Part shown: piece after piece, positions 1 to 12,244 of the stretch
Layout of the letters: every line of letters starts with the position of its first letter
Position numbering within the stretch: the first letter of the stretch is position 1
Origin: Sporobolomyces roseus
Lineage: Eukaryota; Basidiomycota; Microbotryomycetes; Sporidiobolales; Sporidiobolaceae
Direction: 5' to 3'
Length of the DNA: 64,000 nt
Assembly: GCA_016617785.1 (NCBI GenBank)
Contig: JADILM010000001.1
Location: 1,612,001-1,676,000 of the forward strand
Program-made: the position numbers and the translations under genes
The notes under the pieces: model-generated
Databases searched by the model: none
What the model was told of the DNA's origin: nothing
What the model saw: the letters and a program-made list of their open reading frames with translations, nothing else

Positions 1-2348
1 CCTATCCTACACTAATACCTCCAACTCAAGCTCCTACGCCTTCAACGAGCTCTTGCAGTCATGCAGTCAATTGGCTCGGCTCGAATTCGACTCTCAACTT
101 GGAGCGGTTCAATCTCGCTGCTAGCTGGAATTTAGGTCTCGATCGTGGTGGTCAAGGATCTGTGAGCTCCTCCTCTACCTCCACGTAAGCTAAGATTGAG
201 CTAATCGAGTGACGCGCGTTCAGGTTGCTACCCCTCTTTGCTCAATTTGTCGCAACATTCCACTTCGTCCCTTTCTCTGCCTCACTTGCGGTACCTCCAC
301 ATGCGGGAAACTCTCCAACCACTCCCACTCTCATCAGCACGCTCAAAAGGAGAATCATTCACTAGGTGAGAAATCCCTCCCTCTCCCTTTTTTTCTCTTC
401 TCTCTCTCTTTCCTTTTTTCTCCCCCGCTTCTCATCCGAGAGCTGATCCCTCCTTTGTTTGGATAGCGTGGGATCTAAGGTCTGAAGCAGTGTATTGTTT
501 CGGATGCGAGGATTACGTTTCGAACCCTGTCCTGGCGAGAATCGCGAAAGCTGAAAAGCTGGGTAGGAGGGACTTTACGAAACCTGTCGAGGGTCCACCT
601 TGTAAGTTACGCCCATCCTGTCGCATGCTCGCTGCATACTATACGTCTCCTCGACTGTGGAGAGATCGCTGATATAGCACGCCTCCTCATCTCACAGCCA
701 AAAAGAGGAAAAGGACGAGAATGGATTTGACAAGGTTCACCTCGTCTGACCCATCGGATTCTTCCGCTTCGCTCCTCGCTGTTCCTGGTATGATTTCTCG
801 AGAATACTGCTACCGGAGATGATCTTTATTGACTGCCGACCGCGCATCGTTCTAGCTCGAGGAATCCGAAATTTGGGAAACAGGTTCGTTTCGACATTGC
901 ACTTCCTTCCGCCTCGGCTGCTCCATCTCATCGTCTCGAACATCACTGACGATAGTGTATTCGATGATATCGACAGCTGTTACATGAGCGTAATCTTGCA
1001 ATCTTTCTTCCTCAACCCATTCCTGAAAACCTATTTCCTGTCCGATCGACACAACCGATCTACCTGTTCAAGAGCGACACAAGGCGATCCTTGTATCTCT
1101 TGTGAAGTTGATGGACTGTTCTCGGAGGTGAGTTTGAAGGTCTTCATTCGCTTCAGACCAGAAAGCTGAATTCGATCCGTCCTGCAACACAGTACTATAC
1201 GTCAGAGAGTCCGAGTCTGGCGCCTACAAAGTTCTTGCACGCGTTCTGGCAGAGCAGCTACGAAGCTCTTGGATACGCTCAACAAGATGCTCACGAGTTT
1301 CTCATCTCCAGTAAGTCTCCTATCGATGCGCGAAAGCATCCTCTCTGGACGCTGTCCAGCCATCGACCATTAGAAGAATCCTCCCTTTTGATCATCGCGC
1401 TGATCTCTTCGTCTCGTCTCTTTCGCACTCACCTTGCCCTACCGACAACCCTTCGAAGCGCTGTCCCTGTATAGTGCACACGACGTTCTCAGGCCAGCTC
1501 AGATCTCAAGTTCGATGCGGTCGATGCGGACACCAAAGCGAGACTTTCGAACCTTTCTTGGATTTGAGTTTGGATGTGAGGGATCGAGTGCTGGGCAAGG
1601 ATCATAAGCGGATAGAGGAGTGCTTGAACAGGTACGCTGAGACTTCGCTATTTGCCAGCGAGAGAACGGGGAGAGAAACTGACTGCTCTCGACTTGTTCA
1701 AATATAGCTTCACGACGGCGGAGAAGCTGCCAGCGCAATACGACTGTGCTGCTTGTGGCAAACCTCCGGAGCAGGCAAGTAAGAGACTGAGTATCAAGGC
1801 TTTACCTCAGGTACTCTGCGTTCAGCTCAAGGTGCGGTCCCTGCTTCCCGTTGTCTCTACTCGAACATTGCGAGCTGATTCTCTTCACCACTCTCCTTCA
1901 TACTTGTAGCGCTTCGAGCATACGAGTGCAGCGGGAAGCAAGATTGATACATTTGTCAAGTTTCCTCTCAACCTCGACATGGCTCCTCATTTGAGTTCAA
2001 CTCTCGACTACCCTGCCGCTTCAAAGTACGTACCCTTCCAGCTTTCCAAAGTCTCGCGAACGAGTCTGACTGAGTTTGCTCGATGCCCGTAGACCGCCTC
2101 ATCCTCAACAGTTCAATCTCATGTCGGTCGTCGCTCACGAAGGTTCCCTCAGTCAAGGTCACTACACGACCTACGTACGAGGTACCGATGATGTGAGTGC
2201 CTTGCGTCGCTACTCATAACTATCTGCGACGAGCTGACAAGTATACATGATGTAGTTCTTCCACATTGACGATGAAAAAGTCCGTCGAGCGGGATTGAGC
2301 GAAGTACTCAACTCGAAAGCTTACCTCCTTGTTTACTCTCGCATCTAA
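1..2348 (+). CDS. UBP8: SAGA-type ubiquitin C-terminal hydrolase (Ubp8/USP22), 5' truncated
   Basis: This encodes a ubiquitin-specific protease of the Ubp8/USP22 family, known for removing ubiquitin from histone H2B within SAGA. The gene is already open at base 3 with no ATG, so its start lies left of the window. The exons I read end near 161, 365, 601, 787, 883, 1127, 1310, 1631, 1831, 2025, 2192 and 2348. The N-terminal ZnF-UBP finger is visible as CSH in the first exon, then CSIC, CLTCG, a His-rich stretch and YCFGCEDYV. The catalytic domain has the Cys box LGNSCYM, the QQDAHEF block, zinc-knuckle pairs CGRCG and CAACG, the His box GHYTTY and the distal FFHIDDE. The exon join after FLIS (1311) is problematic: keeping the family's CPCIVH motif requires a 26-nt intron. 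Family assignment is firm; that junction is not. Confidence 0.92.
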
Positions 2349-2760
2349 TCTGTCTATACCTTCCTTCGCATCTCGTTTCTCCATCGTTTCTCTCCTTTCT
2401 AGGAGCAGCAGCATTCACGCAATCCTTCGCAAACGTTTCATTGGTCGTCGCTTTTTTCTTGGTTAGGATGCTCCCGGAGTGTATCAGAGTCGAAGTGAGG
2501 TCGAGACGAGGAGTATTCAGTGATGCAAGATGGAGAGGAGGTGAGAGGCGAATCTGGCGTTCCTATTGAGCGATCGGCGTATTGGAAGCTGTGAGAATCT
2601 TGTTGATAAAGCCTTGTAGCTGTCTAGCTAATTGCTGCTCGAATAGGATGAGTAGTGAGAGTGAGCTCTTGATCTCTCAAAAAGATTTAGAAATATTTAA
2701 ACTTTCAGGGTTAGTCTCCTCCACTGCACCTCTACTCAGACAGAACCCAACGTAAATCAG
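2349..2760. other. Intergenic, UBP8 3' to SYO1 5'
   Basis: These 412 nt separate two genes in the same orientation. No convincing coding exon is visible. An AT-rich patch at about 2681-2703, unusual for this GC-balanced sequence, lies 60-80 nt before the SYO1 start and may belong to its promoter. I see no confident TATA box or terminator motif. Confidence 0.5.
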
Positions 2761-5700
2761 ATGGGTAAAGTACGCCATCGTAAACGAACTCGTACCGCTC
2801 GACTAGAAGCTACGGCCACTCCTCTCACTGGTCAAGATTCAACTTCAACTTCAACAACTTCAGAACCTTCATCCTCTACTACAAAACTAGCAGGACTTCA
2901 AAAGAAGGAACAGGAGATCACTAATTTGTTGGACAAGCTAAGGAGTAATGAAGCAAGGGAACGAGTTTGGGCTACCGTGAGCGATTCTCCCTACCTCTCG
3001 TTACGCTGCCTCTCTTTCAGTCTTAGCTGACTAACTGTCCCCTTGAATAACAGTCGACTCTATCCTCTCTCTTACTCTCGCTTCCACCAGCTCACATCCG
3101 ATTACTCCTCTCTCGCAACTTGATCGGACTCCTCATTGAACGACTCTCCCTCCCTCTCCCTTCCAACTCCTCTTCTCCCGCCGCACCAAACGCCGATGAT
3201 TTGACAGTAGCTGTCGAATCCCTTGGCACCCTCCGAAACTTGGCCGTTTCTTCCCCTCCTCACATCCTCTCTGAAATGCACAACAAACGACTCTTACTCC
3301 CTCTCCTCTCCTCCCACCTCCCTCTCCTCCTCACCTACCTCCCAACTCTCCTTCACCCCGCTCAACCTCCCGTCAAACCTTCCTTACCCGCAACTCCAGC
3401 AGATCGAACCCTATGCGATCTCACGAACGAAGCGAACGAGACTTTGAGAAGGGTGTATTGGGATTGGGCAGAGAACGTACTCGTCTTGTTGTGGTGTTTG
3501 GCAGAGAGTAATACGAAAATCTTGGCGAGTTTGAACGCTCAAGGAGATAAAATCGTTCAATTGATCATGGCTTACTTGGAGGAAGAACGATTGGGAATCG
3601 CTGAGAGTGCTGGAGTAACATCGGAGGAAGGTGGGATGGAACTTGATGGAGGAGGGAAGAAAAAGAAACTGGGAAAGAAAGAGAAAGAAAAGGAGAAGAA
3701 ATCTCTCAAAGTTCCTCTTTTCGTCGCTGTAGCTGCTGGTAAGCTACCAGCCTCTTTTCTACTTTCCGTACGATTGACTACTAATTTTGTGTGACTTGTC
3801 TTTGCAGCACAAACGCTTCACGCATTCGTCTCTTCGAACCCTGCTTCAAACACTCATCTCCTCTCCGCTCCCGGATCCGACACTTTCTCTCCCGTCCTCT
3901 CTTCACTCCTCTCGATCCTCCTCACTCCGACCGCTCCCACTTCCTCAAACCCGACCGAGTCCTCCGAGTTCTGGACTCAACTCAAAGTTCTCTCATTCGG
4001 TACTCTGTTGGAATTGGCGAAGGGTAAAAGTAAGAGGAAAGATATTGAGCAAGTTCGAGAGATCCTCAAGGAAGAGAGCGCGAAGAAGGTCTTGTTGGAA
4101 TTGGTCGCTGGTCAGGAAGGTAGGTTGGACAAGTGGGTCAAGGAAGGTGGGAAAGCTGCTAGTGAAATCGTACGTTTTCCTCTCGCTTCTTTTACCTCAT
4201 CGTCTATGAGATTCATGCTGAAGATGAGGATTGGTAATGTATAGGATCCTACTGCACCTCCAGCACCGGTTCCCGCTCCTAATTCACCTCAATCCCGACT
4301 CACTTCACTCGAGCGTCAAGCTCAAACTCTCCAACTCGCTCTCGAAGTCTTGTCAGAATACCTCGCATCGGGACTTTCGACTCCCGGATCAGGCGAGATC
4401 GAGGCAGGAGGAGGCGAAGATGAGGAATGGGGAGGAATCTCGATGGATGTTGAGGAAGGTGATTTGATGGATGAAGATGATGATGCTATGGGTGACGAAG
4501 CGGCGACTATCGTACCTGAGGGAGACGGTGATGAGGATGGTGAAGAAGACGAGATGGACGGTGATGAGATGTTGGAAGATTTAGCTAATATCGCCGGAGA
4601 TTCTTCGGACGAAGATGAAGATGAAGATCTCGAAGCGAACGGTGGATCATCGAAACTCTCCCTCACTTCCTTACCGCTTCAACTCCTCGCACTCACTCAA
4701 GCAACTTCACTTTCCTTCGTTCCCTCAAGTTCATTCGCCTCGACTCCGGAAGGTGCTGATCCCACATCAGGTCTTATCTCTACTTCCGCGTCGACCTCTT
4801 CTACTCCCTCATTCCCAGCAGCTCTCTCAGCCCTCTCTGAAGCATTAACGACAATTCACGTCCGAGCGATCGAAGCTCTCAACAACCTTTTCGTCGCTCT
4901 ATCAAAAGGGAAGAAGTTGGTCAGGGGCAAAGGAAAGGAGAAGGAGATGCAAACGGTGTTTGAGAAAGCGTTGGAAGGGATGCATGCTGCTTTGAGTGCG
5001 CAAGACGGTGCTGTCAAGAAAGTTGAGAAGAAACAGGGAGCTGAGGAAGAGGTTGATGAGGTTGAGGAGAAGAGAGAGGAGTTGGTCTCGGCTAGTGCGG
5101 GAGTCGTTTGGGGTTGTACGAGAATCGGTCTCGACGAAGGAGGCGCTCTCGTGAGTAACCCAACTTTACTGATTCAGTCGGTCTGTTCCTCAGTGTCGTT
5201 CCTTCTCGCAGGTCGTCGGTCCCTCAACTACTCCTTTCCTCATTCAACAAGTCTACAACTCTTCATTCGCTTCGGCTCCTACTCCTCAAGGTGAAGCTAT
5301 CCGAGTGCGAGTACTCGGTGCTCTCGGTTGGATCGGACGAAGACAAGGTGTTCCCGTTGAGGAGAATGCGGTAGGTTTCATCAGTCTCTTTCTTTGGCTG
5401 TATCGCGGCTGATCCCTCGCGTCGATTCTCAGCAAATCGGTCAATTCTTCCTTTCCCTCCTCCCCTCTGCACCCGTCAAAGGTGCTCCCTCGACCCCCTC
5501 AACATCTCCCTTGACTCCCGACGCACTCTTGCAAGTCGTCGATTCTTTCATCGATCTCTACGCCGACGAAGAACGAGAATACGATGTCCCAAATTTCCGA
5601 ACTGGCGGAATGTTGCCTCTTCTCGAGACTAGTATCGGTGGTGTACGAGCAGCTGTACGTCTACTTTTTCTCACTTTGCTAGATCCGAACTAACGTGTTA

Positions 5701-5830
5701 AGTATTTGTGCAGATCAAGAAGATTGATCGTAAAAAGTTCCCTGAATTGAGGTTGCGAGCGGATGGCGCTCTCGAGAACTTGGTCGCTTTCGTACAGTAC
5801 AGGAAGGATCTCGTCAAGAATAGTAGATAG
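2761..5830 (+). CDS. SYO1: Symportin Syo1-like HEAT/ARM-repeat protein
   Basis: The predicted 888-aa protein starts MGKVRHRKRTRTARLE, a basic N-terminus typical of Syo1. Syo1 is the adaptor that co-imports ribosomal proteins L5 and L11 with a karyopherin and passes them to the 5S RNP. The rest is helical repeat sequence interrupted by a lysine run (about 3660-3710) and a long Asp/Glu-rich stretch (about 4410-4630). Syo1 proteins carry a comparable acidic loop inside the ARM/HEAT solenoid. Seven exons: 2761-2976, 3054-3738, 3808-4169, 4245-5150, 5212-5370, 5433-5654 and 5714-5830, joined by introns with clear CTGAC/CTAAC branch sites. The protein ends VQYRKDLVKNSR. The N-terminus, length and acidic loop support Syo1, but repeat proteins diverge quickly, so another ARM protein cannot be excluded. 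Confidence 0.75.
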
Positions 5831-6440
5831 AAGGGCTTGAGTCATCATTGACCTGAAACGCGATCTAGTACAAGCTCTCTATGTTCTGCATCTCCGGATT
5901 TGAGTTTCGTTGCGCGTTGCGACTGCCCTTCCTTCGATGACCCGCTGTCGCTGCTTACTATCGCTAGCTTCTTTGCGTCGTTGTGATAAGGAGAAAGTAC
6001 AGATTCCCAGAAATCTCGAAGGGAGGATTCGCTTTCGACTTTTGTCGATTCCGGAATTATACTTTCCCAACTTTCGCGTCGAGTTTGGACGACAGTCACA
6101 GGGTGGAACTTGCTCTACTGTTGATCCGTCATTGTAAGTGGATTGATCGGAGAGTCCTTGTTGAGAAGGAGAGTTCGACACGCTCCATCGCGACGAGAAA
6201 TTCGTCTACACGAGCTGGCCAGCTCGATCATCACCCGAGAGGCTCTTCATCCTCTGACGCCTCAGCTGCTTGACAACGAACGCTTCGATGCGTAGCTGAA
6301 TCAGAACAATAAGTTCGTATGAAAATTGAGCTTCGTAAAATTGCGATTGAAGTTGCATTGCGACGTAACGAGAACAGAAGGTAGCGATGGGTAGAGAGAG
6401 AGTGTGGTATAGAGAAGAGTGTAGAAATCGACGAAAGGAA
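5831..6440. other. Convergent 3' intergenic region
   Basis: These 610 nt lie between the converging 3' ends of SYO1 (plus) and the ALDH7 gene (minus). Short open frames exist on both strands, but none has splice structure or recognisable protein content. The region probably holds both 3' UTRs and termination signals. Confidence 0.5.
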
Positions 6441-8503
6441 TTACACATCGAATTTGACGCCTTGAGCTAACGCAGATTCGTTTGACCAGTTCATCGTGCA
6501 ACTTGACCATCGCACGTATTGCTTCCAAGCATCTCCACCACTCTCGCGGCCCCATCCCGTTGAGCCGTTACCGGGAGACGTGAAACAGGCGGTTATCAGC
6601 AAGCAAGGCGACGGAAAACCGGAGAAAAGCGAAAACGGCTCACCTCCGAAGGGCGCACCGATCTCAGCACCGCTACTCCCAGCGTTTACGTTAACTATAC
6701 CGCAATCACTCCCTTCGGGTCCAATGAACTGGAAAGCTGCATCCATATTGCGAGTGAAGAGCGCGGAGCTAAGTCCTTGCTCGACGCTGTTGTTCAGCTC
6801 GATAGCCTCCTCGAGAGTCTCGAACGTCGATACATAGAGGACTGTCAAGAAGCGTACATATCAGCATCAAAGTTATCGAACGAAAGAGAGAGAGAGAGAG
6901 AGAGAATGTCGAGTTTCAAGTCATGTCAAGCTCGAACGAAAGACAGAGCGAAACTCACTCGGCGCGAAAGTTTCCCTCTGCATGACCTTGCACTTCTCCT
7001 TATCCCTGACGAGAATGATAGTAGGCTCGACGTAGTTGCCTCCCGAAAGTTCTCCCTTCATCTTGACGACTTTGCCTCCGACCAAAACTTCTCCACCTTG
7101 TTCTTGAGCCTCCTTGATCGCCGCTTCGTAGCGCTTGACGGTATCGGCGGTGTGGACAGGTCCGACAAGAGTGTTGGGGTCGAGAGGGTGACCCGTTCGT
7201 GCCGAAACTGATTTGTAAGCTTTGATGAGACTTTGAATGAATTTCTCGGAAATCGACGATTGGAGGAAAAGCCTTCGAGTCGAGGTGCATCGCTGACCAC
7301 TAGTACCGACAGCAGCGAAAGTGATCGCTCGTAGGGCGAGATCCATATTGGCGTCGGCGAGAACGATCGCAGCGTTGTTTCCTCCGAGTTCGAGCAGACT
7401 TTGTCCGAATCGACCAGCGACCTTCATACTGACTTCGCGACCTCGAGCTTCTGATCCAGTGAACGAGAGAAGGTCGACTCGCTTGTCGTTGACGAGTGCT
7501 TCTCCGACGTCTCCTCCTCCGCAAAGTAATCCTGAAAGAGCTCCGTCAAGCTTGTTTGCTGCGAGTACTTCTTGGATGATCTTGGTCGTGGCGATGGCGG
7601 TAAGAGGAGTCGTGGGAGCAGGTTTCCAGATCGTAGCGTTTCCGGTAATGAACGAGAGAGCCAAATTCCATCCGTAAACAGCGACCGGGAAGTTGAAAGC
7701 AGTGACCTAATCTCGCGATCATCTGATCAGTGTCGACGACTGCGACGTGATGTCAAGCGTGGAAAGTAGGATGCTTACGACACCAACGACTCCCAAAGGA
7801 TTCGCAACTTCAGTAATAAAATGCTTTTCCCTCTCACTCGTGTAAACCGTTCCCCCGATCGATCGACTCAATCCAACAGCGAGATCACACTCGTCGACAA
7901 ACTCTTGAACTTCTCCCTTTCCCTCACTCAATACTTTTCCCATTTCAAGCGAAACCAATTTTCCGAGACTGCGAAACTTAGAATACCTTGTCAGCTCGTC
8001 GTTCTTCACTGAAACTGATCAAGAGGAAGCAAAGCTCACTCGTCGATGTTATCATTCAAAGCAGTTCGAATCTGCCTCAAAACTTCTCCTCGTTTAGGGG
8101 GAGCGACTCCTCTCCAGGATTTGTACGCCGCTCTCGACGCCTTCAAAGTCTCTTCCACCTCTACACAAGCTCGAACAGTTTCGCATCAGCACGTCTCAGA
8201 AGAGAGCATGAGGGTACGGAATTTACCTTGTGGGGTAGCAGATTTAACGTTACCTAACACATCTCCCGTCGCTACGTCGATAGATTGTTGAATAGGCCCT
8301 GATTGCGAAGCAATACTCAGTTAGCTCCAAATTATACGAGCAAGCGAAAAGGCAAACTCACCTGATCCAGTCCACCTCGTGTTGAATACTCCCGGAATAT
8401 CACTACCATCCGTAGGAATGTTTAGCGAAGAGAGAACAGAACGAGCTTGAGTTGATAAAGCTCTTCGGTTCGCAACAACAGTCTTCAAGCGTAGAGATAA
8501 CAT
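6441..8503 (-). CDS. ALDH7-family aldehyde dehydrogenase (antiquitin type), mitochondrial leader
   Basis: This NAD-dependent aldehyde dehydrogenase resembles the ALDH7A1/antiquitin branch, which oxidises alpha-aminoadipic semialdehyde and related aldehydes. The start [20 protein letters not shown] looks like a mitochondrial targeting sequence. Visible motifs are [18 protein letters not shown], the catalytic Cys in [12 protein letters not shown], and the ALDH7 signatures [13 protein letters not shown] and [16 protein letters not shown]. Exons on the minus strand: 8503-8362, 8298-8227, 8160-8040, 7968-7779, 7706-6959, 6841-6644 and 6571-6441, giving 533 aa. The last intron (6643-6572) starts GTGAGC and has a TGCTGATAAC branch site, but its 3' end reads CCCG with no AG. 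If retained, its 72 nt stay in frame and insert 24 residues into the conserved [12 protein letters not shown] segment. A GA repeat sits in the intron near 6885-6905. Confidence 0.9.
6885..6905. repeat. GA dinucleotide microsatellite in ALDH7 intron
   Basis: This is an uninterrupted run of about ten GA units. On the minus strand it is a CT tract inside the intron between the fifth and sixth ALDH7 exons, upstream of the branch site. It is probably a polymorphic simple repeat. Confidence 0.9.
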
Positions 8504-8747
8504 CTTTTGGCGATAAGTGGGGGGGAGAGGAGAAGGGAGAGGAAGGAAAAGGGGACGGTGTCCCGATAAGGGGTAAAGAGAGGGGGAAAGAAAGAAAGAA
8601 AGAAAAAGATAGGGGTCGCGACGACGGCGACGAAGAACAGCGTTTCCATTCCACAAAAGTAAAGCGTATATAGACAGGTAGGTGTGTTGATACATGATTA
8701 GGAGAAGAATAATAAATACGGAAAGGAAAGTTCATCACTCGCTTAGC

Positions 8748-11700
8748 TCAGTCCAATCTCGTCACGAATCGATTCGAACCAAACCCTGCTGATCCAGTAG
8801 GACTTGCTGGCGTTGGCGTTTGTTGATGAGGTGGTGGTGGAGGGAGAGGAGCGGTTTGTGAAGTGGGAGGGGCGTGAGAATGGTAAGATGGAGGAACTTG
8901 TGAGACGTTCGAACCAGACTCGTAACGATGCGAGTCACCTTCTAGTGACTGTCGAGAGTCGAGAGGTGCGGGAGGAATCGGTTGTGACATTGATCGACTA
9001 GGTTGATTCGCCATACCAGCACTGTTTTCGAGAAATTAATCAGCTTTTGACTCGTTCGAAGAGATAGACAGTAAGACTCACGGCACAGATCCAGGTCTGC
9101 CTACTCCTCCCATACTCATTCGATTCTTGTTGACTTGTAAAGGTCTCGTGTCAAAACTAGGAGTAGACTGCATCTCTTCTCCTCCAGCTCCATAGCCCTC
9201 TTGCGCTTGTTGTACAGCCCCGATAGGAGCACCGCTAGACCTCCAATGACGAGCGATCTGTTCTGCATCCGAAGGGCCACCGTCGGGAGAAGGATCGAAC
9301 CCTGGTGAGCCAGGACCAACGTTGTAACCAGAAGGCGCGAAAGATCGACCTCCATTGACGTTGATACCAGGACTACTACTCGCCATTCCTCCTCCTCCTA
9401 CAGGTCTTCGGAAAGCTCCAGCTGTGATTGTTCGTTTCCCATCACTCGCAGTCGAGGCATTGACCGAAGTTCCGGTTGGGGTGAAGTAACCCGAAGAAGC
9501 AGGAGTCGAGTCCCCGTAGATGCCGTTACCTCCTCTCAAGTTGGGTGAAGGTGCAGAAGGGATGAACTGGTTCGAAGGGGCTTGACCGGAGACGACGAGA
9601 TCTCCATGTTTCGATCCTAGACTCGATCCCATCTGTGGTCGAATCGAGATAGGCTGACGAGGGTTTCCGCTTGCGCTACGAGGAGTGATTGGTCGAGGTT
9701 CGAATCCAGAGGGAGCTGGGAATTGAGCAGTCGAAGGGGATGAGGGATTTGGTGCGTGAAGAGGTGAAGGTAGAGGGAGAGGGACGACAGCAGGGGGAGA
9801 AGCGATGATAGATGTGGATCTCGGTCGAGAAGTATCAACGGGGGTCATGGGGGTCGGAATGTCTTGAGGGGGAGGAGGAGGAGCAGGAGGTCCCGCTAAG
9901 AGAGGTTGATATTCGCGAGGTTGAGTTTCTGTCGGTTTAGCGAGAGGGGCGGGTTCGTTGCGGATAGAATCAATCGAAGGTGCCGATTGAACGTCTGCGG
10001 GAACATCGGGAGAGGGAATGGGAAGAGTTGATGATTGAGGAGGAACGGGTGAAGTTTCGAGCATCGCTTCACTTATCGTAGCTAGACCTTCTTCGCGACG
10101 AGGAGCTTGAGTAGTATTGTACGATCTCGAGGTCTCGTCTTGATCGGCGTCTCTGTACGCATGACCATTCTCTGAATCCTTCGCTCTCGCTTCATCTTCG
10201 AACGCTTGCTGAGCCTCCCTCGCCTCGATATCTCCATGTCCACCTTCACTCGACGGTGCTTCTCCGAGGTAAGCCAAACTTGTGCGGTTTGTACTCCATC
10301 CATCTTGAGGAGGAGCGAGAGCTGGAGTATTCGATTGATAACCGGATACAGGAGTATCGGGAACCTGATTCTGAGATCCAACGGGAGGAACAAGAGTCGA
10401 AGGGAAAGATCGAGTCGGTTCTTCTTTACGAGGAGTAGCTCCTCCTCCTCCTCCTCCAGAGAACGAGAGTCGCTGGAAATCGGGAAGGGGTTGGAGCTGT
10501 GGACTGGCGAGTGTGAGAGATTGATTGTTTCCTCCGTTCGTGCTGAGGTCGTTCATATAAGCGTAAACGTTCGTCTGAGAAGCGGAAGTCGAAGTACGAG
10601 GAGAACCTCCGTAAGGCGAATCGGCCGCGCTTCCTTGTTGAGCGAAAGCGGAGGAAGCTGGAGTTTGAAAGCTAGCCATAGATCCGTACTGATGATTCAA
10701 AGGGGTCGAAGGTGCTTCATGACCGAAATCTGTCGATCGAACTCCATTCTCTTCAGAGTATTGTGTTTGTTGTTGTTGAGTTTCGGACTCTGTGCCGTCT
10801 GTTCCATAAGGCTCTGATATTGGTGCAGGGTTGAAGGTGACACCTTGTAGGCAGCGTTGAGCTTCTTGTAGGAGGTAGCTCGTTCGATCGTAACCTGCGA
10901 AACGGGCGGCGTGAGGGGGGTTCTAACTTTCTCGAAGGTTACGTAACATACCTTCGTAGTGCACTCGAGGAGCTCCAGGCTGAGTGAGCTGAGTAGGTAG
11001 CTCGTCGACCATAAGTTTTCCTAGCTCTGCGATGATCGTCGTCTTTTCCGAGAGTTCGAGTAAAGCACCAAGTTTGAGGGAGAGTCCTTCTCGAATCGCT
11101 GAACGCTTGAAGTCTCCGAGTCTGTGAATGACACTGTATCAGTACGGGGATTCAGTCTAAGGAAAGAGGTGAAGCTAACCGAGTATCTTCAGTCAAAACG
11201 CTATTCTCTAATCCGACCATTTCATCCCTCAATTCCCTCAACCTCTGTTTCGCGGCTGGCAAATCCTTGTGTTCTTCCTTCATTTTCGATACCTACGAAC
11301 AATCCTCTAATCAGTCACGAGTTATGGCAGAGCAAAGTTTCGAGATCCTCACTTTACGTTCTTGCGCCTCAATCTTCCCACCTTGTTGATCTCTCGATCT
11401 CCTCAAACTCGCCAAATTCTCTTCCATCGTTCTGATCTCCTTGAACTTTAATCTGTCTCCGCAAACCGCTCATTCAGTTCCGATTCGGGAGCTCTCGAAA
11501 GAGGAAAACTAACCGATATTGAGTGCTATGTTCAGCATAGGCGAGCTCTGCATGTGCTAGATAATCGTACAGTTGTGATATCTTTGCTAATACATCCTAC
11601 TCGATCAGAAGAGGGATCAGCTTCCCCTCGATGGAACATTGCGAACTAGTCGACTCACTCCTAAATCGTCTCCCTCGTTATATCCCCAATCTAGAATAGC

Positions 11701-11996
11701 GTTTGAAGACCTCGACTGATCAGCGGATAATCGTTGAATGCTGTGTTTTCGAGAGAGTAAGGAATCAATTCGGTCATCAACTCTGATCTTTTGTTTTCGG
11801 GATCTTGTAGAAGGGCTTACCTGTCTATACTGCGTTTCTCTGAGGTGAGTACTTCGTGTAATTGCTTGAAGTCTCCCAAATTGACGTGAGGACTATGGGC
11901 TAAGAAGTTGCCGAGGAGAAAGAGGCTGGTTAGTAGCGAGCGAGGAGCAGCGGGAGTGGGCAGGTGCTCACCTATCTTGGTGAAGAACCCTGACAT
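8748..11996 (-). CDS. PIL1: Eisosome core protein of the Pil1/Lsp1 BAR-domain family, long tail
   Basis: The predicted 912-aa protein has an N-terminal Pil1/Lsp1-type BAR domain of about 300 residues. Pil1 proteins assemble on the cytoplasmic face of the plasma membrane and shape eisosomes. The match rests on the helical core: the GDFKQLHEVLTSEKRSI region, then QYRLKFKEIRTMEENLASLR, a long coiled segment, and RVHYEGYDRTSYLLQEAQRC. Nine exons: 11996-11972, 11899-11821, 11740-11659, 11596-11514, 11452-11353, 11292-11180, 11121-10952, 10894-9082 and 9021-8748. The BAR domain spans the small exons. The last two exons encode about 600 residues of Ser/Pro/Gln-rich low-complexity sequence, far longer than the tail of yeast Pil1 (about 340 aa in total). 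That tail may be disordered and phosphoregulated; this is inference. Confidence 0.83.
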
Positions 11997-12244
11997 GTTC
12001 GAGGAATCGTGTGTTGTCAGAAGCGGTGAGCGAAGTGGGAGAAAGAGGGGAGAGAAGACTCTTGAAGATTCAATTTCGCAAAATGCGGTGCAAATTCAAA
12101 CCTTTCCCGATTCGTACCTTCACCTCTCCCCTACGCAGTACGGGCTCTCCAGAATAGCAGTACAGTATAGTATCGGACGGAGAATGCGAACATCTTGAAA
12201 AAGTCACAAATTTTCATTTCTCATTTGCCCTTGCGAAACTGTTT
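11997..12244. promoter_or_regulatory. PIL1 upstream region
   Basis: These 248 nt lie between the PIL1 start codon and the 3' end of the F-box gene; both genes are on the minus strand. They must hold the PIL1 promoter and the F-box gene's 3' UTR. No specific element is recognisable. Confidence 0.4.

Noticed and set aside
1311..1474. UBP8 intron 1311-1474 as the simple solution
   Set aside because: It is in frame and has good splice sites but removes the family-conserved CPCIV segment, so I did not adopt it as the only model; kept as an alternative.
1632..1662. A 31-nt intron in UBP8 after EECLN
   Set aside because: A 76-nt intron ending at 1707 has a proper CTGAC branch site and TATAG acceptor and gives ECLNSFTTAEKLP, matching the family.
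9690..9706. tRNA B-box-like GGTTCGAATCC
   Set aside because: It lies inside the PIL1 low-complexity coding exon and no acceptor, D or anticodon arm can be folded around it.
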